From positions 50,550,847 through 50,614,846 of the forward strand of contig CM019214.1 in assembly GCA_009741485.1 (NCBI GenBank): 64,000 nt of DNA. The letters run 5' to 3'. The translations under genes were made by a program, and so were the position numbers. The notes beneath the pieces are model-generated. The model was not told the origin of the DNA. It searched no databases and was given only the letters and a program-made list of their open reading frames with translations. This DNA comes from Malurus cyaneus samueli (taxonomy: Eukaryota; Chordata; Aves; Passeriformes; Maluridae). Positions 50,034 through 60,443 of this stretch are shown piece by piece (position 1 is the first letter of the stretch; each line of letters starts with the position of its first letter).

Positions 50034-52404
50034 ATGAAAAAGCAATTCTGCAGAAAAAGAGCTGCCGCCTAAAGATAACTGAGGCACTCAAAATGATTAA
50101 ACACAGAAGAACTTGCCGTTGTATGAGTGCACCAGAGTATATTCACAAAGTATAAAAGAAAAATCTCTTCTAGTTACAGAATAAAAATATTAGCCTGGAG
50201 ATAAATACAGTTTCTTTCCAAATATTCTCAGGTGAGAATTAAAAGGTATTTTGTTAAAATCAAGGAATTGTGAAGTCCTTTCAGGTCACCTTGCGACACG
50301 AAAACCCTTTCTCCTTCCATTCTCAAATCCTGTACATATTTTGTGCAATATCTTGTTATTCCTACCTGTTAAAAGCAAATGTACAAATCCATGTGGGAGA
50401 CATTTAGGTAATTTTTAACAAAATATCCTGTATAAAACTGTTTAAAGATTGAAGAATATCACTGAATATAGCTTTTACTCTACTGACAAGCATCAGTCAA
50501 AATTACACTTATTGCTGGTAGATCAGAACTTGATGATTTAAGACCCAGAACCCTTGTTAAGATTACAGTGAATAAAAATAAACTAAATTAAACCTAATCA
50601 TTGGTAAGTCATATATACAAGAGAGCACAGGCAGGGATAAAAAGAAATACTTGTAGGGAATTCTGATTATCCATTTAATGCATAAATACAGAAAATAAGA
50701 ATTCTTTGAAAAAAATGCAAGTAATCTTAAATCTACTTCTTACTGACAATTTGGAATTTATTTCCTTTAATTTATTAATCTGAAAGTCCTGCTACAATTG
50801 ACTGATACAGCATAAATAGCTCACTCCTGGATGAGCGGACAGCTAAGAAACTGGAACATATAGAAGACAGTTACAGGACTGAAATGATCAGTTTCTATGC
50901 CAAAATACACAACAAAAGCCTGTCACAAACAACCCAGCCAGTGATATTAGTTACAGCTGTAGATCTATGACTATTCTCATGCTGTATTCAAGCAGAACTG
51001 TCAGAAATTGGCTGTTTTTATACAAGTCACCTTACTCCAAAATTACATTTGCAATTAGATTACAGGTTCTGGAAGTTCTAAGCTTTTGCTCTACAAAAGA
51101 TGAGATGAGACAGCAACAATGAGCTGTTTATAGGCACAGTTGATGTTATGTAAGGATGCAAAAGAACATCAGCTCAGACTCTCTGAAAGGATCATTTTAG
51201 GGTAACAATTTACTATGAACTCTACAGCCAACATAGATGTGAGAAATGGCAATTGCCCTCTATCAGCCTCTCTCTCTGGGTGAATAAATGTTCCTAAGTA
51301 ATCTATACTCTGAAATAAAACATGACTCTTAAGAGCTTTTCCTGGAACAACATCCATCAGCATCCAAAAACTGCAAAAGCTATTAATGACAGTAACAAGC
51401 GTGAACAGAGAGGCCTTTGATTGCTGTATTTGAATTTTTTCCATACTCTGATCCTCTGATTAATTCAGTTTTCAGGACTGGTGAGGAAAGGGATAATGCT
51501 AACACAAAGCATGTGAGTTATGAACACAGTTCTTGATTGTGTTCAATGGATGATTAATGTTGCAGATGGAGGGGGAAGATTTCTGCCACCAGCACAGCAA
51601 TTTGAGGAAGATTATTTACTCACCTCTCTTCCTTCCTGCAAATCAATATTTAAATTATATTTATAGTTAATTTGTATTAACCAGAAATTTTTGTATTCAT
51701 TGTTTCATTTAATTTTGTTCTTCTCTCCTAAATAAAAAATCACAGAAAATCCTCTATTATATTTTCAGTCAACCCAAGTCATAATTATTCTATGCATAGA
51801 ATTTCCTTTTATTTTCCATAGAGATCAAATATAGACTATAGCTATTAAGATGCAATAATGAAACTTAACAATTTTTTTATACTTAGTTAAAATTCTATTT
51901 ATATTCTAATAGCATGAAAGACTTAAGACAGGAATTAAGCTGATTACCACCTTAAGCAGATAAACTGGTCACCTGCTGGGCTGATTTTTTTTTTCTTAAT
52001 CATTAATTAACATTAGCCTAATGATTTATTTTACTGACATTTTAATAAACTTGACTGAGTAAAAGTGCATGATCTGCTTAATATATACTACAGATGTCAT
52101 ATGATTTTATGCTTGTACAGTTAAGCTACTTCATGGCTTATTTGTAAAGTTTTAGCATTAAAAATGTGGAGCAGACATGATTGCCCTTAGATCATTAGGT
52201 TCATTAACTCATCCCTGATATTATTTTCTCAGGCATCACAGGCATTTCTGACTCCCTTTAACTTCCACCACTATAATTTATTTATGTATTAAAATTGGAT
52301 AGAATATAAATAAATAAAAAAAAAAAGAGTCAAAATAGTCATAAGGTGAAACAAGAGCAATTATGACCAGATATTCATAAAAAGAAAATATCTACAAAAA
52401 CAAA
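50034..52404. other. AT-rich noncoding stretch
   Basis: No gene or repeat family recognised. A 91-codon minus frame at 51169-51444 has no recognisable domain. Confidence 0.5.
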
Positions 52405-52555
52405 AAGCAGTGGAACAGGTTGCCTTGAGGGATTGTAATTCTCTCTCCTGGGAAGTTTTCAAGTCCCAAAAGCAAGAAGCTTTGGGCAACATGGATTTTC
52501 TTAATAGTTGATGCTGCTTTGAACAGAATGTTGTATGATGTAAATTCTAAGATCC
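52405..52555 (+). mobile_element. CR1 LINE 3' fragment
   Basis: Plus-strand CR1 landmarks: AAGCAGTGGAACAGGTTGCC, GGGAAGTTTTCAAGTCCC, CTTTGGGCAACATGGA and CTGCTTTGAACAGAATGTTG, where the known family has CTGCTTTGAGCAGGAGGTTG. Diverged, truncated at both ends and non-functional. Confidence 0.65.
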
Positions 52556-54454
52556 GCTTTAAAAAGAAGTATTTATGCAATTAGTGTTTTTTAGATAAAC
52601 ATAAATTTGATTAGAATACATTTGTTACAGTGAATGACACAAGATAAAATACTGAAAGCAGAGATAGAGTTGCTTTTAATTTGCCACACAGTGTTAGCAA
52701 AGGTGGATTATTGGTGCAAAATGTTCTTCAGTGAGAATGTTATTAATAAATCTGTTATTGTTCTAGTTGTTAATTAAATATTAATAGCCACTTTTAAAAT
52801 TTAATACATCAACCTCTTTCAGCTATGAATTAGATTAAATTCCGAGATATTATTCCCCTGTCAGAATCTTCAAATTGCTTTTTCTTTTTTCTTTACTTTT
52901 TTCCTTGACATTTGTCTAACCATAGAGGAACTTTAAAGAGTTTTTGAACATAACTTTTTGCCTGTCACTGCATAATACGAAATTTTGTTGCTTATGTATT
53001 TATAAAGCATTTAAAAATTGTCTTTTGCAGAAGTAGCAAGATAATGGGAATTTATGATCATTATAGGATAATGATTATAAAAATCAATTCAATAAATTTA
53101 ATATTCAGTACTCTTTAGGTTAGTAGGTTAATTTAAAGCCATCATCTATGGCCAAATACTGCAACCTAGATTTATTAGCTGACTCAAAAACAGATAGGAC
53201 AGGTAAGAGTATTTGAAACACTGAAATAGTGGATTGCAAGAAAGAAAAATGGCAAATCTATTCAAAATTAGGGAAAGAATGGAGATGTGAACATATAAAA
53301 CCAAAAAACAACAACAACAACAACAACAAAAAAAAAAACAAAAAAAAGTCCTTTCACTCATTCTAACACCACCCATGTCAGCCTGTAAAATCACTGTATC
53401 AAGTAGATGAGTTANNNNNNNNNNNNNNNNNNNNNNNNAAAAAAGCAAAGAAAACCTTATGCTAAAAAAAAACAAAACCTGAGGAAGTCTTTTATGAAGT
53501 GAAGTTTTTTCCCCCTCAGACACTTTACCAAATCAAACATACCCTTGCCAAAATCTTAATATAATATAGGATTTTGTGATTGATATGGTACTTAATTTCT
53601 TTGTATCTTTCAGTTCAGAAATTGGTTCAGATTCCAAAGAACTGAAGTGTGAGGTGTATGGAAAATCTAAGATACATCAAGAGTAAAGTATCTGAGTGAC
53701 AAAATGCCAGGTCAAGTGGGTGGGAAAAAATGAAAGAAAGAACTTCAAATGATGCAGGTTTGCTTTTGTTCACTAATACGCAACACAATTTTTCTAGTTC
53801 ATGATATCTCTATCTAGATTTAATGTTGGGGTGTAGAGATGTAGACATTTCTACCACTAACAGTAGTGTCAAAAATATGATTCCCCATGATTCAGACACC
53901 TCATGTGATTTTGTATGACAAAAAGAAAAAGGTTATTTTGTTAAATGAAGAACAGCACAGGAGCTGGTTTATGGGCTCAGAAATCACTAATTGACAGTCT
54001 CAACATCTTATCTGGAACAGAGAAGGAAAACGAAAGAATCCTCTCTTAGATAGCATATCCTCTGCCAGTGTTCATATTTTTGCACCTCCAACTACCTTAT
54101 GTCCATGAACACCTTTCAGTAAATCACAACCACCCACCCCCAAAATAACAAAAAAAACCAGCAAAAATCAAACACCCAAATAAACAAAATTAAGTTTCTC
54201 TCAGGAAGCATTAGGGAGAAACAGAAAAAAAATCATCATTATTTTATTTCATACTATGCTGTAGTTCTGCAATGGGGTAAGTACCATTTAATTTCATTTC
54301 CTGAAAAGCTGCTAACATGTTTAACCCAAGGGAGCATAATCCTAGCTAAGACAGAGTTTTATGAATGTTTGCAAATATCAATGTGCTCTTTAGCTGTTTT
54401 TTTGTTTGTTTTCTTTATGCAAACAGAAGCTGCAGAAGTACTCTCAGTTCTGAA
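52556..54454. other. AT-rich noncoding stretch with an assembly gap
   Basis: (CAA)n at 53308-53329 within an A-rich tract to 53347, and a run of 24 N at 53415-53438 next to A-rich sequence. Translations crossing the gap are not meaningful. No gene recognised. Confidence 0.55.
53415..53438. other. Run of 24 N (assembly gap)
   Basis: Unknown bases between GATGAGTTA and an A-rich stretch. The flanking homopolymer and CAA repeat suggest a read-through failure on low-complexity sequence. Confidence 0.99.
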
Positions 54455-54550
54455 TTGATTAAAGGGCTGCAGCTCTTGATCTGTGAAGAGAGACTGAGGG
54501 ATCAGGGTTTCTTCGACATGGAGAAGGGAATTTGACTTTACAGAAAGGAT
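54440..54550 (+). mobile_element. CR1 LINE ORF2 fragment
   Basis: Short diverged match: AAAGGGCTGCAGCTCTTGAT, GTGAAGAGAGACTGAGGGAT, CAGGGTTTCTTCGACATGGAGAAGGG. It corresponds to the CR1 block that reads GAGGAGAGGCTGAGGGAGCTGG...TTCAGCCTGGAGAAG in intact copies. Truncated both sides. Confidence 0.55.
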
Positions 54551-55565
54551 TGCATGTTGTGTCTTCGTTAGTAAATAAAGCTTTATCAAGGTGCAAGTTT
54601 GAGTACCAGCTCACCCTGCTATTCACTTACTGATGTAAACCTTATGGTTTCAGCCTTCACCAGCAAGGATTCTCCCAAAAAAACCTCAAATACTGCTGAG
54701 GAAACAGCAGAGGACAGAACCTGATATGAAACATGTGTTTCTTCACTCTAGCAGCAGGAAGAAAGGAGAGTTTTGCTGTCAGGACATGAGCCATCTAATG
54801 TCTTCAGACAAAGAAGCCCTGTTTGTGTATAAAGTTTATTTGCATGGATGTGCATATAGATATATTTTCCTCCTTCATGAGCTTTTTCCTCTAATTTTTG
54901 ATACCACACTGTATTAAGGAATCCTGAATAAAGCTGTCTTATAACAGCAATGTGTATTTAATATATAAGTTCCATATGCTTATTTTATTTCTCCTCATAA
55001 CCATGTAACAGGAATAAAAGGTATTCAGGGACTCATGTACTAGAAAATTATGAAACAGGCTGTCAAAACAGAAAAGTTTTCCTCTGTAGATTGCTTTTGC
55101 TCCATCCATCACTTAGTTTTTGTTCCAGCTAAATAAGCTGTAGAAGACTTATTTACATGAAGTTCTTAAATATTTTGAAACTTTCTTTTTGCTTGTCAGG
55201 TAGGTTCTGTGGGTTGCCTGTGGTTTATGTATCTCTTTGTGGACTCCTTGCCCTATCTGTTAAGTAAATCTGTGGTGTCTTTGTTAATTCTTTGATCTAT
55301 TGAAAAAGTTTCAGTCTTTCAAAACCCAGTTTTTGTTTCAAGGACGACACTAGCTTTTATATGAGCAACTTCTTTAACTGATTTCAAGCAGCAAAATATC
55401 AATGTTAAGGGTTCTGCTTCTGTATAGAGGAAGCTCAGCAAAATAACAGGTATTCAGACTATGAGTGTCATTTTAGAAAATTAATCATTTCCAAAATGAT
55501 TGCAGTAGAGGTACTAATTAGCTAAGAGTTCAGCAGACCCTTGGTTATTGCTATGACTCGCACCA
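54551..55565. other. AT-rich noncoding stretch
   Basis: Nothing recognised. Confidence 0.5.
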
Positions 55566-55569
55566 GCAC

Positions 55570-56150
55570 AAACTTTGATACACTGCTGTGGATGTGCTGG
55601 CCAGCTGCCAGACCCCACTCCCCCCTCTCCTCCTCCCTGATAGGACACAGAGAAGAAAATAAAATACAAATACTCATGGATCGACACAAAGAGCAAGAGA
55701 TTACTGTCAAAGTCAAAACAGACCGGACTTGGCAATTTTTTTTTTTTTTTAATTGCCAATTCAAATAAATTAAGATGGTGAGAAACAAAGACTGAAATAT
55801 TGCCCTCTCCACCTTCCCTTTTTCTCAGGCTCCACTTCACTCTTTCATCCCTAAGTCCTCCACCTTCCGTCTTCCCAGGCAGCAGATGGAAATGGAGAAT
55901 GGAGGGTGGGGGCTGTGGTCAAACCCTGACTGTCCCTCTCTGCAGCTCCTTCCTCCACATGTGCTGCAGTGCTTGTCAGGAAAATCTGTTCCAGCATGGA
56001 CTCTCTGGAGGACAGAGCCCCTTCAGGAAACATTCACCGGCTCTGTCATGAGAAACTACGCGGGCTGCAATGTGTTTATCTGCTCTGGTGCTGTTTTCCC
56101 ACGGGCTGCAAGGGAATCACATACACTCAAGCAGTGGTGGAGGTGAGTAA
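55570..56150 (-). mobile_element. Bird endogenous-retrovirus-type repeat, internal-like part
   Basis: The longest copy of this type in the window. Landmarks in order on the plus strand: GAGAAGAAAATAAAATAC, CTCATGGATCGACACAAAGA, GAGATTACTGTCAAAGTC, AAAACAGACCGGACTTGGC, a T-run then AATTGCCAATTCAAATAAAT, a CTCCACTTCACTC piece, and at 55890-56130 tandem diverged units (TGTTCCAGCATGGACTCTCT, CGCGGGCTGCAATG, CTGCTCTGGTGC, CACGGGCTGCAAGGG). This arrangement recalls a retrovirus-derived repeat common in birds. All frames are broken and no viral protein domain is readable. Strand is taken from the remembered consensus and is not certain. Confidence 0.6.
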
Positions 56151-56640
56151 TAGGAACAGAGGCATTTTGTATCTGTGTCAGGCAAAACGATCTGGGTGCT
56201 CTGCTTAGACTCTAAAAACATCTTGTCATTCTGGTGACTTAGTGGATATTGTGGGAGGGGTGAACTATATGTGGTGCAGCTTGGGGTGGTGGTTGGATTT
56301 CCTCTTCAAGCTGTAGAGAATATTTATGAAAATATTATACTGCACTAATAAGATTCTAACTGGAGTATAACCAAAGGCAGATGGGACAAAAGTTCTCCTA
56401 GAAGCTGAAAAAGGATATGATGGATTATTTGGATTTTTCATCTTATTTAGCAGAGAATGAATGAGGATGTGGCAGCATGGGGAAGATTAAATCAAGAATG
56501 AATCTTACTGCTTAGAACTAGAGAGAAAATATGACATCGTACTTGAATAAATGTTGTTATTTTATTACTGTGGAATTATTTATGTTTATTCTCTGCAGCA
56601 GCACTTTTAGCAAACTGAAGTTTTGTTTTGTGCATTAATC
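56151..56640. other. Noncoding stretch between retroelements
   Basis: Nothing recognised. Confidence 0.5.
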
Positions 56641-56668
56641 AAAAAAAAAAAAAAAAAAAAAAAAAAAA
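56641..56668. repeat. A28 run at the 3' end of a minus-strand CR1
   Basis: Twenty-eight A directly abutting the CR1 end. It cannot be a poly(A) tail of that element, since the tail of a minus-strand element would read T on this strand. Confidence 0.95.
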
Positions 56669-57552
56669 GGTAGCAAGGCTTAGGTTGGAAAGGAACTCGA
56701 AAATCATCTTCTTCCAAGCCCCTTGCCTTGGGCAGGGATGTCACCAACTGGATCAGATGACTTAGGGCCCTGTGCAATCTGATCTTGAACATTTCCACAA
56801 CTTCTCTGGGCAATATGTAACAGTGCCTAACTGCCATCTGAGAAAAGACCTTCTTCCTAATATCAAATCTAAATCTCTCTAAGTTTAAAACTCTTCTCCC
56901 TGACCCTATCTGACTGTGTAAAATGTTGCTCTCTCTCCTATTTACAAGCCTCCTTTTAAGTATTGGAAGGCCACAGTGAAGTGCCCCCAGAGTTTTTTTT
57001 CTCCAGGTTGAACAACCCCTGCTCTCTCAGTCTGTCTCTGTAGGAGAGGTGGCCCAGCTACAGATCATCTTTGTGGTCCTCTTCTGGAACCACTCCAAAG
57101 GTTCACATCTTTCTTGTGTTGAGGACCCCAGAGCTGGATGCAGCATTCTAGGTGGGTTCTCACAAGGGCAGAACAGAGAGGTCACTCCCCTTGACCTGCT
57201 GGACTCCCTTCTTTTGATGTAGCCCAGGATCCCCTTGGCTCTCTGGGCTGCCAGAGGATACTGTTGTGCTTATGTCCAGCTTTCCATACATGAGAACATC
57301 CAAACCTTTCACTGCAAGGGCACTCTCAATGACCTCTTTTTGCAGTCTGTACTCATGGCTGGGGTCGCCTCCACCCAGTTGCAGCACCTTGAACTTGGAC
57401 TTGAGGAACCTCATGGGGACAACCTCACTGGGCCACTTCTAAACTTGTCCAGGTTCCTCTGGATAACTTCTCTTCCTTCTGCTATGTCAGCTGCACCACT
57501 CAGCCTTGTGTCATCTGCAAAACTGATGAAGGTTGGCTTCTTTTCTGACCTG
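56669..57552 (-). mobile_element. CR1 LINE, longest copy: ORF2 C-terminus and 3' untranslated region
   Basis: CR1 encodes an endonuclease-reverse transcriptase that copies its RNA at a nicked target; this copy keeps only the end of ORF2. On the minus strand it begins near a TTTTGCAGATGACACAAGG block (normally FADDTKL), continues through RFLKSKFKVLQLGGGDPSHEYR (positions about 57412-57350), a QLWGPQ-like stretch, and a FQYLKGG-like block, then LDLILGRRSFLRWQL. It ends in AAGGGGCTTGGAAGAAGATG and GAGTTCCTTTCCAACCTAAG. Frames shift several times. The usual ATTCTATG tail is absent. Long open frames on the opposite strand (for example 57235-57726) are shadows of this GC-rich element. Confidence 0.9.
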
Positions 57553-57711
57553 TGTATACACAGAATTCGACCTTGTTATTTTTCACTCCCTTTCCAAGTC
57601 CCGTTCCCTCTGTGTCTTAGATTTCATGACCCCATCCCTACAGATACTGACAGTATCCCTGTACTCTTCCCAGCTCCCCTGTCTGTGCTTCCACTGGCTG
57701 TGCATTTCCTT
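57553..57711. other. Spacer between the CR1 and the LTR
   Basis: Moderately GC-rich with a CTCCCTTTCC-type pyrimidine bias. Not assigned. Confidence 0.4.
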
Positions 57712-58292
57712 CTGTGCTGGCTTTAGATGGGGTAGAGTTAATTTTCTCCACAATGACAGGAGTGGGGCTGTGTTTTGGATTTGTGCTGAATACAGGTTGG
57801 TAATACAGAGAGGTTTTAGTTACAGGGCTTAGTTGAGCAGGGCTTACACAGAGCCAAGGCCTTGTCTGCTCATACTGCCATTCTGCAAGGAAGTTGAGCT
57901 GCATGGGAGGACAGGTGGCTCAAACTGACCAAAAGGATATTCCAGAATCTATGACATCATGCTCTGTATATAAAGCAGGGAGAAGACGGAAAAAGTGGAG
58001 GATGTTTGAAATGTTGGTGTTTATCTTCCTGAGTAATTGTTAAATATGAAGGGGCCCCGCTCTCCTGGAGATGGCTGAACATCTACCTGTCCATGGGAAA
58101 CAGTGAAATGATTCCTGGTTTTGCTTTGCATTTGTGCATGGCTTTTCCTTCCCCTAGTAAACTCACTTAATCTCAACCTATTGGTTCTCCAGCTTGTACC
58201 CTTCCAATTCTCTCCCTGATCCCACTGGTGTGGAAGTGAGTGAGTGGATTCGTGGTACTTGATTGCTGTTTGGTTGGGGAGTTCCAAGGTTA
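57712..58292 (+). mobile_element. Bird endogenous-retrovirus solo LTR with TATA box
   Basis: Begins TGTGCTGGCTTTAGATGGGG, then TAGAGTTAATTTTCTCC and GGGGCTGTGTTTTGGATTTG. A CTGACCAAAAGGATATTCC block and CATGACATCA-like element (ATGACATCATGCTC) precede a TATA box, TATATAAAG, at 57967-57975. Downstream are GGAGATGGCTGAACATCTAC, CATGGGAAACAGTG, a weak poly(A) region (TAGTAAACTCACTTAATCTC) and CCCACTGGTGTGGAAGTGAG near the end. No retroviral genes flank it, so it is a solo LTR. A target duplication is not evident. It lies beside the CR1 in this cluster. Confidence 0.8.
57967..57975 (+). promoter_or_regulatory. TATA box of the solo LTR
   Basis: TATATAAAG about 255 bases into the LTR, with an upstream ATGACATCA element 18 bases away that resembles a CRE/AP-1 half-site. 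The arrangement fits a retroviral U3 promoter. Activity is unknown. Confidence 0.55.
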
Positions 58293-60320
58293 GAATGGAA
58301 AGTAGTATCAAGAGAGCTTAGGGATGTTCACATACCTGAATATTGAAGATATATTTGGAAGGTGAAGGGGCTGAAACCAGAGTTCTCTGTGTTAATGGGG
58401 CAAACTACAGTCAGCCTTTCTCACTGACTACTCACTTTCCTCTCCCTCCTTGCTCCAACGGGTGGTGGGAGTTGCACGAAAAGAAGATTCTGTCAGCAGT
58501 TAACTTCAGCATTTAATGTCAAGTCTTGAAATATTTATTAAATATTTTTCTAATAATGATAGATCATTGCCATTGACTTTTTAAGTATAAAATAGTCTTA
58601 AATTTCAAACTGAACTGAGCCTTGGAATTGGGACATTAAGAGACGGAAAATTGTACTGCAAATGAGCAACTCTCGGAAGTGAAGAGAATACAGTGTTATT
58701 GATGCAGTCTTTGTTTTATGGAGGTAAGAAACCAATTGAATCCGTGGCCTGGTCACAGAAAAGTACATCTACAAGGTTAAATAATAAATTCTAAAAATCT
58801 TTGTTAATGAGAAAAACTATAGCATGGGCATATTAATGTGATGTATATCTGTACATTGTCATAAACCTTTTGAAACTGTAGACCTTTACAGGATGCTATT
58901 AGTATAATTTAGGAGAATCAACACCATTATTTTGGATTAGATAATGGAAATTGGCACAATAAATAAGTGTTAGAAAGCTCTTGGGGATATGAAACTGTAT
59001 TATTAAATTAGAACTTCTGCTAAAATGATAAGGTCTGGTGATTACATTTTCATTAGTTGTACATTCTGCAGTGTCACATAATAGCTTTGTTGATTGTGCA
59101 TAATTTACAATGCTTTCAAAATGCAGCACAATTACAAGTCTCCTTAAAATAATACTGTTGTGCTGGAAAAAAATTGATGGAGCTAAGCATAAGTTAAAAG
59201 ACATGTAGTTGTAAGCATGAGTCTCGTACTTCTTGAACCTGAGGCATTTAGGGGAATAGAGTTGTATTTCCTCTGTAGAGAATATAATTTTGCAATGAAA
59301 TAATGTTTGACTTCTTTACAAATTTAAAAATAAACAAATCTAGATCTCAGGGAAACTAGACCATATAGATGCTACAGAAAATTATTGGCATTTTTCTTTT
59401 TTTTTAATGAAAGTAGTTTGGGGGTTTTATTTGAAGAATGAGAAAAGCAATGTGGAATGACCATCTAATGCTGGTATCGCACATAAGGCCCTTCCATTAG
59501 TTAAATTATTTCAAAAATATTACTACACAGACTTCATTATTAAATATTGATTTAATATTACATGTTTATTGTAAATTATACTTTGTAACTGGTGCATTAC
59601 TATGACCAAAGCACTAACTTTGTTATATATTTTTTAATATTTATTGATTTTTTTATAAATTCCCATTTTTAAGTAAATTTGAATTAAACACATATATGAA
59701 TGTACTATGTCTTACTAATCCCTTGTTATTATCTTGTTTCTAATTATGAAACTGTTATTGAAAAATCTCCTAAGTTTCTTAAATTGGATATAACCTAGAG
59801 CTACTGATAAACCCTGTCCAAATGCTGTGTTCTGAAGAGGTCTACCAAGAAAGAACCCATCAATGGCAGACCCACTGCTGCTGGACTTCATTATCATTAA
59901 ATAATATATTATGATAGTGAAAGGAATTCAACTGTCCTGATGATAATGGTGCCTCCACACCAGGTTTACTGTCCTTCCTGAGGCTGCCAGCAGTTCCACT
60001 TCAAGCCAGAATTGCTACTTGAAATGCATGTTTTTAACTCTTGTTGTTAACAAAACAATGCACTGGAAAAAGTCTTGGGATCTAACCCTGATTCACAGAT
60101 AGAAACAGATGATAATGGCATTTGAACTGGAGTCAGTGTATGGTTCTCAGAAGAGCTGTAGCAGAATCCAGAAGGGCATTCTCATTTATACTATAAGGAT
60201 TGCTTTGATTGGGTTTTTTTCCTGTGCAAACGTACATATGTAAGGGGGGAAATATATACAATAACATTTTATTAGACTTTGCTAAGTAAGTTCAGGAATT
60301 TCATCACCCATCACTTGCAA
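58293..60320. other. AT-rich noncoding stretch
   Basis: No repeat family recognised. From about 58880 to 59210 it looks like conserved noncoding DNA; see findings. No gene recognised. Confidence 0.5.
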
Positions 60321-60321
60321 T

Positions 60322-60443
60322 TTTTCTTTCCTTTCCTTTCCTTTCCTTTCCTTTCCTTTCCTTTNTTTCCTTTCCTTTCCTTTCCTTTCCTTTCCTTTCC
60401 TTTCCTTTCCTTTCCTTTCCTTTCCTTTCCTTTCCTTTCCTTT
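60322..60443. repeat. (TTTCC)n microsatellite with one N
   Basis: About 24 TTTCC units, with an ambiguous base at 60365 in a position that also shifts the unit. The strand is pure pyrimidine here, so the tract may form a triplex. The Ser/Phe/Leu frame through it is not a gene. Confidence 0.98.

Noticed and set aside
53146..53523. 125-codon minus-strand frame
   Set aside because: Crosses the N gap and the CAA/A-rich tracts, so the frame is not meaningful.
57235..57726. 163-codon plus-strand frame
   Set aside because: It lies antisense over the minus-strand CR1 and runs into the LTR; its length reflects the GC-rich repeat.
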